A stretch of DNA of 64,000 nucleotides from Loigolactobacillus binensis (GTDB taxonomy: Bacteria; Bacillota; Bacilli; Lactobacillales; Lactobacillaceae): contig NZ_BJDN01000004.1 in the NCBI RefSeq assembly GCF_005405165.1, positions 62,001-126,000 on the forward strand, given 5' to 3'. The notes beneath the pieces were generated by a model. That model saw nothing but the letters and a program-made list of their open reading frames with translations, made no database searches and had not been told where the DNA came from. Position 1 is the stretch's first letter. Each line of letters opens with the position of its first letter. The position numbers and the translations under genes are program-made. This document shows positions 16,761 to 24,102 of this stretch, piece by piece.

Positions 16761-17573
16761 TTGAATAGATGGATACTCAGTGGACTCCTTTTAGTAACGT
16801 TAGGCTCTTTAGGTGGGTGCGGCCAACAGCAGGCGCGTAAAGATCGGCAATCAAGTGCTATATCGGCAAGTATAGCGGCAAAAAATGCGGCTTTAAAAAG
16901 TCAAAAGGTCAGTCGTCTGGAAGCAGAGAATTCTTCGTTGAAAAAAGCACAGCAAGCAACTAAGGAAGCAAGTTCTTCTACGGCAACCAGCACGACAACC
17001 AGTCGGGAGGCATCAAATTCAGCCAATACAAATTCCGCGCCGGCGGTAGTTAAATTGACCAACACCCAAAAAGAAAAAATTAATGCGGCCTTTTTGGCCT
17101 GGGCAATTCAGCAGGCTAAAATCGGTAAAATGGCAGTTAGTGATTGGTACTTTGACCATGGTAGTGCCGGTCACGGTGATTGGTTTGCGCAAACACCAGA
17201 TGGTAAGGTTCAGGTACAAGATTTTGGGGTGCCGGGTGAAGCCGCGTTTCCGATCCATGCAATTGGCGGGTGTGTTTTTTACACAGCTAAAGATGGTACT
17301 ACTGGCTATGATAAGCTATACACAAGTTCATTTGCTACTAATTACAGTACTAATATGGACTTTAGTGCACCAGTCAGTAAATATTTACTGGGTGATAATG
17401 GCGTAGTCTATGAGTTGAAAACGGGTAATGGTGAGCCAGTTTCGACGACTACAGGTTTTGGTGAATATTCTAATGATGGAACGACACCAGAAACAATTAG
17501 GGATAGTTTTAGTGTTTCTGCCGATCAGGCCGCGCAAGCTCAGTTACAGAAATTATTGGCAAGTTACCGGTAG
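16761..17573 (+). CDS. DUF4767-domain lipoprotein
   Basis: 270 aa from TTG 16761, which has GGGGTGG at the right distance and gives a clean signal peptide, MNRWILSGLLLVTLGSLGGC, with lipobox LGGC. After the lipid-modified Cys come a charged/coiled segment and a Ser/Thr/Asn-rich linker (about 60-100), then the C-terminal DUF4767 domain with AWAIQQAKIGKMAVSDWYFD and GHGDW. It should be anchored outside the membrane; the function of the domain is unknown. In-frame ATG codons upstream lack ribosome binding sites. Confidence 0.82.
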   Translation: MNRWILSGLLLVTLGSLGGCGQQQARKDRQSSAISASIAAKNAALKSQKVSRLEAENSSLKKAQQATKEASSSTATSTTTSREASNSANTNSAPAVVKLTNTQKEKINAAFLAWAIQQAKIGKMAVSDWYFDHGSAGHGDWFAQTPDGKVQVQDFGVPGEAAFPIHAIGGCVFYTAKDGTTGYDKLYTSSFATNYSTNMDFSAPVSKYLLGDNGVVYELKTGNGEPVSTTTGFGEYSNDGTTPETIRDSFSVSADQAAQAQLQKLLASYR

Positions 17574-17685
17574 CGTAGTACCAATCTTTTTGTACCAGTA
17601 GACCAACATTATTAGTCACTAAATAGTATACTAAAATGGTAGGCGTTTTAGTTTACTTAGTAGTTAATAATGAAGGATGATGTCG

Positions 17686-18408
17686 ATGCAGACTTTACAA
17701 AATAAACGAATTTTAGTGCTGGGCGGAACTTCTGGTTTTGGTGAGGAAGTGGCGCGACAGGCCTTGCAACAAGATGCGCAGGTCATGATCGTCGGTAAGG
17801 ATCCCCAACGATTTCAAGATGCTTTAGGCCGCTTGATGGCGGTGGGTCGAGTTGCAGGTCAACCATTTGATGTACGGGATGAAGCAGCGCTAGCAACTTA
17901 TTTAACGCAGGTTGGTCCTGTAGATCATGTGGTTTCTATGGTTGGCGGGGCACTTAGTGGGGGCTTTTTAACGACTCCCTTAGCCGAGATCCGCAACGCA
18001 GTGGAGGCTAAGTTTTTCACCAATGTGATGATTGCTCAACAGGTGGCGCAACATTTGAATCCGAACGGCAGCTTGATCTTTACCGCAGGAGCTGGCGGCC
18101 GTCCCGATAATGCTTCTGGAGCCATTGTCGGCAATCAGGCCATTCAGACCTTGGTCCAGGGTTTAGCTATAGAAATGGCCCCGCAGCAGCGTGCCAATGC
18201 GGTAGCGCCAACCTGGACGCCAACGGGTTTGTGGCGCGGGGTACCTGCTGAACAACTGCAACGAAATCAGGTGGCTACGGAAAAACAAATTCCTTTACGC
18301 CGCGTTGCGACTGTGACTGAAGTGGCAAGTGCCTACCTATACTTAATGCAGAATAATTACGTTACCGGCCAAGTTTTAACCGTTGACGGTGGTTTTTCTT
18401 TAGTTTAA
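17686..18408 (+). CDS. Short-chain dehydrogenase/reductase
   Basis: 240 aa from ATG 17686, the third of three nearby ATGs, best spaced from AAGG. The Rossmann motif GGTSGFGEEVARQA and the C-terminal NNYVTGQVLTVDGGFSL are typical of SDRs. The usual catalytic YxxxK is not clear: the corresponding region reads GRPDNASGAIVGNQAIQTLVQG, with no Tyr. This suggests an atypical or inactive enzyme. It is followed after 13 bp by a 39-codon ORF. Confidence 0.8.
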   Translation: MQTLQNKRILVLGGTSGFGEEVARQALQQDAQVMIVGKDPQRFQDALGRLMAVGRVAGQPFDVRDEAALATYLTQVGPVDHVVSMVGGALSGGFLTTPLAEIRNAVEAKFFTNVMIAQQVAQHLNPNGSLIFTAGAGGRPDNASGAIVGNQAIQTLVQGLAIEMAPQQRANAVAPTWTPTGLWRGVPAEQLQRNQVATEKQIPLRRVATVTEVASAYLYLMQNNYVTGQVLTVDGGFSLV

Positions 18409-18421
18409 AGGAGGTAATAAA

Positions 18422-18541
18422 ATGGCTGCTAAACATGAATTACGGCATAAACAGCTTATTTTATGGTTAAGTTTAATTAATTTTAATCTAGCCTTATTGG
18501 ATTATTTGTTAACTAAGTATAAGGTTCGGAAAGTTAAATAG
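18422..18541 (+). CDS. Small single-span membrane peptide, 39 aa
   Basis: ATG 18422 is preceded by a full AAAGGAGG at ideal spacing, and it follows the SDR stop by 13 bp, so the two are probably one transcript. The peptide begins with a basic, polar stretch (MAAKHELRHKQ), has one hydrophobic helix (LILWLSLINFNLALLDYLL), and ends in a basic tail (KYKVRKVK). I do not recognise a family. The ribosome binding site and a terminator right after it support a real gene. Confidence 0.68.
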   Translation: MAAKHELRHKQLILWLSLINFNLALLDYLLTKYKVRKVK

Positions 18542-18552
18542 CTTGATTGATG

Positions 18553-18592
18553 TAAGAGAGCGTGGCAGTCAGTATTGTCGCGCGCTCTTATT
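18553..18592 (+). terminator. Terminator after the small membrane peptide
   Basis: GAGAGCG and CGCGCTCTT flank a loop with further partial pairing, followed by ATTTATTT. The T run is weak. Confidence 0.55.
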
Positions 18593-18673
18593 TATTTGCT
18601 GATCTAAAAGTGTGCGTTAAAGGCAGTTTGTCTGCACCTGAGCGGACGCATACTTAAAATTAAACCGATTAGT

Positions 18674-18703
18674 TTGAAAAATACTAGTTGCTATCGTTAT
18701 AAT
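18674..18703 (+). promoter_or_regulatory. Promoter upstream of trmL
   Basis: TTGAAA at 18674-18679, 18-bp spacer, TATAAT at 18698-18703. The transcript would carry a leader of about 140 nt. Confidence 0.7.
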
Positions 18704-18709
18704 AGAGGC

Positions 18710-18853
18710 TACAGAATCTAGCATGTGCTTTGCACCGCTGTTGATTAAAATTTTTGGCTGTTTAAACGTAAGCAGCGCCAAAAATGCGGGGGCATTTACT
18801 CTCTTGTGAGCCCCGTTCTAGAACCAAGTTAATAGAAAAAGGAAGTTACTAAT
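18710..18853 (+). promoter_or_regulatory. Structured 5' leader of trmL, class unknown
   Basis: Three hairpins in a row: GTGC/GCAC at 18725-18735, ATTTTTGGC/GCCAAAAAT at 18750-18785 with extra GCTG/CAGC pairing inside, and CGGGGGC/GCCCCG at 18787-18815. No T run follows, so it is not a plain terminator. It matches no riboswitch class that I recognise. Confidence 0.45.
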
Positions 18854-19363
18854 TTGACTAACCATATTGCCCTTTATGAACCTTTGATGCCAGCTAACAC
18901 TGGTAATATTGCCCGGACTTGTGCAGCAACTGATACCCATCTACATTTGATCGAACCTTTAGGCTTCTCCACTGATGATAAACATATGAAGCGTGCCGGC
19001 CTGGATTATTGGGCAAAAGTTGATATCACGTATCATGAAAGCTTAGATGCATTTTTAGCGTCGTTACCAGCGGATGCGCGGCTGTATTTGATCAGTAAAT
19101 TCTCGTCGAAAACTTACACTGATGTCGATTATACGGATACCAGTTTGGATCACTATTTCTTGTTTGGAAAGGAAACTACCGGTCTACCAGAACCATTTAT
19201 GCGAAAAAATCCAGAAAAAGCCTTACGCATCCCGATGACTGAAAATGTGCGTGCGTTGAACTTATCAAATTCGGCAGCAATCATTATTTATGAAGCTTTG
19301 CGGCAACAGGCGTTCACTGGTTTAGAACGGGCTCATCGTTACGAACATGATAAATTGAAATGA
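18854..19363 (+). CDS. trmL: tRNA (cytidine/uridine(34)-2'-O)-methyltransferase
   Basis: 169 aa SPOUT methyltransferase, modifying the wobble base of tRNA-Leu isoacceptors. N-terminal NHIALYEPLMPANTGNIART is the family hallmark; the SAM-binding knot appears as LFGKETTGLPE, IPMTENVRALNLSNSAAI. Start is TTG with AAGGAAG 8 nt upstream. In many lactobacilli it is followed by unrelated housekeeping genes; here an insertion sequence follows. Confidence 0.93.
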   Translation: MTNHIALYEPLMPANTGNIARTCAATDTHLHLIEPLGFSTDDKHMKRAGLDYWAKVDITYHESLDAFLASLPADARLYLISKFSSKTYTDVDYTDTSLDHYFLFGKETTGLPEPFMRKNPEKALRIPMTENVRALNLSNSAAIIIYEALRQQAFTGLERAHRYEHDKLK

Positions 19364-19458
19364 AACAAATGATGAAGGAGGAAATAATCATTAACTAAAA
19401 TGTAGAAAGTAGCAGAAATAAATAGAGAAACATGTCAATATATCTATAGGAAGCTAAT

Positions 19459-20138
19459 ATGGGGATGGATATAATGACCATGATTAAACCAAAAGAAATG
19501 GCTGAAAGATTAGGCATAACTGTTAGAACATTGCAGGAATGGGATCGTAAAGGGATATTGATTTCTCATCGTACACCAACCAACAGACGCTACTATACTG
19601 AAGATCAATACCAAGATTACCTAGGTAATAGCTCCACCGCTAAAAAAGTTGTGGCCTATGCCCGCGTATCAACGAGTAACCAAAAGGATGATTTGAAAAA
19701 TCAAATTGAATTCATACAAACCTACGCTAACGCAAAAGGGATTATCCTTGATGAGGCCATAAGTGAGATTGGTAGTGGCGTAAATTATAATCTCAAGCAA
19801 TGGAATAAGTTGCTTGATGAAGTGTTAAGCAACCAAGTAGGAACCATCTTACCTATAAAGACCGCTTCATTCGCTTTGGTTATGCTTGGTTTGAGCGGCT
19901 GTGTGCTACTCATGGTGCTGAAATTGTGGTGCTGAACAATAAGACGACCTCGCCAGATCAAGAATTAGTTGAAGATATGATTAGCATATTCCACGTTTCT
20001 TCTGGTCGATTATATGGATTGCGCAAGTATAAGACGAAGTTGAAAAACGATACCGATTTATTAGGTGGTGACAGTGATGATGCGCACACAAAAGGTCAGA
20101 CTTTATCCAAACAGGCACATGAAACAGGTACTCGATGA
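19459..20138 (+). pseudogene. tnpA: IS607 TnpA serine recombinase, frameshifted
   Basis: The N-terminal part has a MerR-like helix-turn-helix (KPKEMAERLGITVRTLQEWD) and the serine-recombinase start VVAYARVSTSNQKDDL with the nucleophile Ser. After EVLSNQVGTI (about 19850) the frame is lost: the real continuation (YKDRFIRFGYAWFERL…VVLNNKTTSPDQELVED) is in another frame and ends at 20138. A 1-bp deletion or 2-bp insertion in this copy would explain it. The element is probably no longer self-mobile. Confidence 0.88.
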
Positions 20139-21225
20139 TCTGTGTGATTATCGCCGTTATTGCTGGAATAAAGGCCTAGCAACTTGGAACGACATGTACG
20201 ACTTACACACGATTGAGCGCAACAGCCCTCGACCTGGCGCTTATTCGGTGCGCAATGAACTCGTAGCTGATAAAGCTGATTGGCAATATGGGTTGTCCGC
20301 ACGAACCTTGCAGTTGGCGCTAGCCGATTTAGGCAAGGCGTGGCAGAACTTTTTTGATAAGAGCTTACCTGATTGGGGGAAGCCGAGATTTAAGTCAAAA
20401 CGTGCGCCACGACAAGGCTTCAAGACTGACCGCGCTAAAATTATAAATGGTAAGCTGCGGTTGGATAGACCGCGTGGCGTTAAAGCTTGGTATGACATCC
20501 GGATTAGCAAACAGGTTGATTTAGCCGGTATCCTCAAAGTGGTTAGTGTTTATCGTGAAAATGGCCAATATTGGGCTAGTTTACCGTTTGCGGTTACTGT
20601 TGCAGCTAAGCCTAAAACTGGTGAAAACTCAGCGGTTGATATTAATGTTGGTCATCTGAACTACACAGGCGGTGCAATTAATACGCTACCTAATCGCTTA
20701 AAGAAACTGTATCAACGCATCAAGTTCTATCAGAAACGGTTAGCACGTAAGCGGGTCGTGAACGGCAAACAGGCGACTAAAAGCAATAATTACCAGGCAA
20801 TGAGAGCCAAATTGCAACGTGATTATCGCAAGGTGACCAACATCCAGCACGACATCATGCAGAAGTTCACGACTCAGTTAGTGACTGATTACGACAAAAT
20901 CGTTATCGAAGACCTTTCAGTTAAAAAAATGCAAATGGCGCATGTGGCTTCAAAAGGCCTGCAACGGGCAATGTTTGGCTACTTCCGGCAACTATTGAGC
21001 TACAAATGTGATTGGTATGATAAAGTGTTGATTCTGGCTGATAAACATTATCCGTCAACTCAACGTTGCTCAAAATGCGGTCACATCAAGTCTGGTAACG
21101 ACAAAATCACTTTACAGGGCAATGCCACGCATAAAACCAAGCACCACGAATATGTTTGTTACAATTGTGGTGTAACGCTTGAACGTGATAAGAATGCCGT
21201 GGTTAATCTATTAGCACTAATCTAA
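20077..21225 (+). CDS. tnpB: IS607-associated TnpB, RNA-guided nuclease family
   Basis: About 382 aa from ATG 20077, overlapping the tnpA remnant. RuvC-like catalytic residues appear as AVDINVGHL (Asp), IVIEDLSVKKM (Glu) and ERDKNAVVNL (Asp), with a zinc finger CSKCG…CYNCG between the last two. TnpB cuts DNA guided by an RNA transcribed from the element's right end and helps retention of the element. The ORF is full length, so it may still be active although tnpA is broken. Confidence 0.9.
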   Translation: MMRTQKVRLYPNRHMKQVLDDLCDYRRYCWNKGLATWNDMYDLHTIERNSPRPGAYSVRNELVADKADWQYGLSARTLQLALADLGKAWQNFFDKSLPDWGKPRFKSKRAPRQGFKTDRAKIINGKLRLDRPRGVKAWYDIRISKQVDLAGILKVVSVYRENGQYWASLPFAVTVAAKPKTGENSAVDINVGHLNYTGGAINTLPNRLKKLYQRIKFYQKRLARKRVVNGKQATKSNNYQAMRAKLQRDYRKVTNIQHDIMQKFTTQLVTDYDKIVIEDLSVKKMQMAHVASKGLQRAMFGYFRQLLSYKCDWYDKVLILADKHYPSTQRCSKCGHIKSGNDKITLQGNATHKTKHHEYVCYNCGVTLERDKNAVVNLLALI

Positions 21226-21421
21226 AATAACTAAACCAAAGGGGCAGGCTTTGCTCTGATGCTGTCATAGTTGGTCAATGTGATTACGCTCTTGTAGACT
21301 ATCGGAATACCAGCACTTTAACGGCAGTAAGTAAAATAAGGAAAGGAAAAATGCAATCTTTCTAAATGTAGCAATCGGTAATGATTGACTATATTTCTCT
21401 ATATTTTGCATAGCAGTTTAA
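21226..21421 (+). ncRNA. Probable right-end region encoding the TnpB guide RNA
   Basis: The 196 bp from the tnpB stop to the element edge is where IS605/IS607 elements encode the omega (re) RNA, whose 3' end reads out of the element into the flank. The scaffold cannot be folded reliably by eye. If the element ends just before topB, the guide would match the first bases of topB. Confidence 0.45.
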
Positions 21422-23476
21422 ATGAAAACTTTAGTTATTGCTGAAAAACCTAGTGTCGCTGAATCGCTGGCTCGTGTTTTAAAGGCAACCCAGAAAAATC
21501 GGCATTACTATAGTGGCGGCGATTATGTGGTTACTTGGGCGTTAGGACATTTATTGACCTTAAAAATGCCGGAAGACTATAAACATGAATGGCAGGAATG
21601 GTCACTGGACACGCTACCATTAATGCCTGAAAAAATGCAGATCAAGCCACTACCTAAAACCCGAGCACAATTAAAAGCTATTGGCGAATTGGCTAAGCGC
21701 AAGGATATTGGCTCAGCGGTGATTGCCACTGATGCCGGCCGGGAAGGCGAACTAGTGGCCCGGTGGATCTTAGATTATTTGAAGTTTGCTAAGCCGGTTA
21801 AACGGCTTTGGATCTCTTCGCAAACGGATAAGGCCGTACGGGATGGCTTTGCTCATTTGCGGCCCAGTAAAGATTACGATGATCTGTATGCAGCGGCTCA
21901 GGCCCGTGCAGCTGCCGATTGGTTAGTGGGTTTAAATGTGACGCGGGCCTTGACGGTTAAATATAATGATAGTTTGGCGGCTGGTCGTGTTCAAACACCA
22001 ACTTTAGGTTTGGTGGCGGCGCAAGCGGATAAGATCAATCATTTTCAGCCGGAAACTTACTATACCTTAAGTTTGCAGACCAAACATGGCGTTGCGCAAT
22101 TAAGCGGTCATCCGCATTTGGCCTTGACGGCAGCGCAAGCACAACAAAAGAAGCTGCAGCAGGCTAATTATAAGGTGCTGACCGTTAAAGAAAAAAGTAA
22201 GCATCAAAAAGCACCGTTGCCTTATGACTTAACGGAATTACAAAAAGACGCCAATCAACGTTACCAATTTTCCGCGAAAAAGACCCTGACTTTGTTACAA
22301 ACCTTGTACGAGCGTTATAAGGTCGTTACCTATCCGCGGACAGATTCAAAATATTTAACAACTGATCTGAAGGCAACGATGACGGAACGTTTGGCGGCTA
22401 TCAGTCGCTATGAACCGTTGGCGAAACCATTGGCTGGTAAAAGAGCACCGGTGCGTCAGCCAAGTGTGTTCAACGATGCAAAAGTGACGGACCATTATGG
22501 TTTGATCCCAACGGAACAAATGCCACAACCGGAATTGTTTGCTAACGATGAGAAGAAAATTTATGATCTGATCGTTGGTCGGTTCGTTGGTTTGTTCTTA
22601 CCGGATTATATTGAAACGCAGTTTACTTATCAGCTAAGCGGCGGTTTTGTATTAAAACAAACGCAGGTGACGCAGGCCGGTTTTAAATTAGACTTGACTG
22701 CAACAACAGTGACACCGCTTAAGGCAGGTGTTCAACTGGTAGGCCAGGTTGAATTGAATAAGCAGTTGACTCAAGCGCCTAAGCCTTTAAGTGAAGCCAA
22801 TTTATTAGTTCAAATGGAGAAAAAAGGTTTAGGTACACCAGCGACCCGCGCTGAGATCATTGAAAAATTGGTTAACTCAGGCTTAATGGAACGGGTTGGA
22901 ACGCATTTAGTGGTGACACCTAAAGGCCAGCAATTGCTTAAGTTAGTTAATCCGCGTTTGACGACGCCTGATCTAACCGCTAAGTGGGAGCAGCAATTGG
23001 AACAAATTGCCCATGGTGAACTGAAAAAGCAAACCTTTATCCAGCAGATCCGCCACGCAACCAGTGATTTAGTCAAGGAAGTTAAACGAAGTTCGGCTGA
23101 TTATAAAGATTTTAATTTGACCATGAAGGTTTGTCCTAAATGTGGGGCTAAACTGCGGGAAAAAACAACACGTAATGGTGTACTGTTAGTTTGCAGCAAC
23201 CAAAATTGTGACTACTATCGACGGCGTGATCCTAAGGTCACTAATCATCGTTGCCCACAATGCCATAAAAAAATGGTGTTGTTATCCGGTGAAAAAGGGG
23301 ATTATTTTAAGTGTACTCACTGTAACATTACTGAAAAAGTTGGTACTGTTAAAGGCAAAAAACGGATGAACAAGCATGAAGAACGACGTTTATTACAGAA
23401 GGTCAATCAAGAAGATGAACCTGGTGAAAGCGCCTTAGCACAAGCATTGAAGGCCGCGCTAGGTAAACAGGATTGA
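21422..23476 (+). CDS. topB: DNA topoisomerase III
   Basis: 684 aa type IA topoisomerase. TOPRIM at the N-terminus (AEKPSVAESLARVL, then TDAGREGE), catalytic Tyr in VVTYPRTDS, and two C-terminal zinc ribbons (CPKCG…CSNQNC; CPQC…CTHC). It decatenates DNA at forks. There is no ribosome binding site next to the ATG (TAGCAGTTTAAATG); an orphan AAGGAGG sits at the far side of the insertion sequence (19376-19382), so the element seems to have separated the gene from its own site. Confidence 0.93.
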   Translation: MKTLVIAEKPSVAESLARVLKATQKNRHYYSGGDYVVTWALGHLLTLKMPEDYKHEWQEWSLDTLPLMPEKMQIKPLPKTRAQLKAIGELAKRKDIGSAVIATDAGREGELVARWILDYLKFAKPVKRLWISSQTDKAVRDGFAHLRPSKDYDDLYAAAQARAAADWLVGLNVTRALTVKYNDSLAAGRVQTPTLGLVAAQADKINHFQPETYYTLSLQTKHGVAQLSGHPHLALTAAQAQQKKLQQANYKVLTVKEKSKHQKAPLPYDLTELQKDANQRYQFSAKKTLTLLQTLYERYKVVTYPRTDSKYLTTDLKATMTERLAAISRYEPLAKPLAGKRAPVRQPSVFNDAKVTDHYGLIPTEQMPQPELFANDEKKIYDLIVGRFVGLFLPDYIETQFTYQLSGGFVLKQTQVTQAGFKLDLTATTVTPLKAGVQLVGQVELNKQLTQAPKPLSEANLLVQMEKKGLGTPATRAEIIEKLVNSGLMERVGTHLVVTPKGQQLLKLVNPRLTTPDLTAKWEQQLEQIAHGELKKQTFIQQIRHATSDLVKEVKRSSADYKDFNLTMKVCPKCGAKLREKTTRNGVLLVCSNQNCDYYRRRDPKVTNHRCPQCHKKMVLLSGEKGDYFKCTHCNITEKVGTVKGKKRMNKHEERRLLQKVNQEDEPGESALAQALKAALGKQD

Positions 23477-23552
23477 GTGCTATTTGTTAGACTGTGGGGA
23501 TGCAGTTTAGCCAATGGTACCGTGCCTTGACACGTTCAGAAAGTAGGTAACT

Positions 23553-23969
23553 ATGAAAACAAATCGAGAACCAGTCGTGGTCGAACAGTTTCATTATGAT
23601 CGAGTTGCACCGGATACAGCACCTAAAACTGATGTGCAAGTCAATATCAATGAAGTAACGGCAACTGGCGAAGGCGCCGCAGAAATGATGGCCCGTGGAA
23701 AAATCTTTCAGTTTGCGGTACCGTTTAATGTGGTGGTTGAAGGTTTTGCGGTTAGTGGGCAAATGACACAGATCATTCAGTTGTTGGATTTTAAAGGAAC
23801 GCCTGATGATCTGGAAGATCAGGAGATGCAACGCTTGTCACGGCCGTTAGTAGAATATATTGAAACCTTGACCTATCAGGTGACGGCAGTTGCCTTAGAT
23901 CAAGGCGTTCAATTGGATTTTCATCCGGAAACAACTGCGGATGAAACGACAACCAATAACGATCAATAA
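23553..23969 (+). CDS. DUF1149 family protein
   Basis: 138 aa, found across Lactobacillales. A compact alpha/beta domain (about 1-125) includes DVQVNINEVT and KIFQFAVPFNVVVEGF; the tail is acidic and Thr-rich. The fold resembles SecB-like proteins as far as I recall, but no function is established. It follows topB by about 75 bp. Confidence 0.82.
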   Translation: MKTNREPVVVEQFHYDRVAPDTAPKTDVQVNINEVTATGEGAAEMMARGKIFQFAVPFNVVVEGFAVSGQMTQIIQLLDFKGTPDDLEDQEMQRLSRPLVEYIETLTYQVTAVALDQGVQLDFHPETTADETTTNNDQ

Positions 23970-24102
23970 GGAAGAAGCTTTAGTTGAGCGCGCTAAGCAA
24001 ATCAGCTAAGGCTTTTTGTATTTTTACCAACTTGCCACCCAAGCAAACAAAAGTTTGTGTATAATGGACAGAGAAGTCCTTTCAAGAAAGTAGGTGTGTG
24101 AA

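Larger units (their letters stand above)
19398..21420 (+). mobile_element. IS607-type insertion sequence
   Basis: About 2 kb with frameshifted tnpA and intact tnpB in the usual overlapping order. Subterminal inverted sequences frame it: TAGAGAAACATGTCAAT on the left (19422-19438) resembles the reverse complement of ATTGACTATATTTCTCTA on the right (21384-21401). AAATGTAG also occurs near both ends. Exact ends are uncertain, since IS607 elements have no long terminal inverted repeats or target duplication. It lies between trmL and topB. Confidence 0.8.

Noticed and set aside
18786..18830. tRNA-like segment with GTTCTAGAACC and CCA
   Set aside because: No T-arm, acceptor or anticodon stem can be formed around it.
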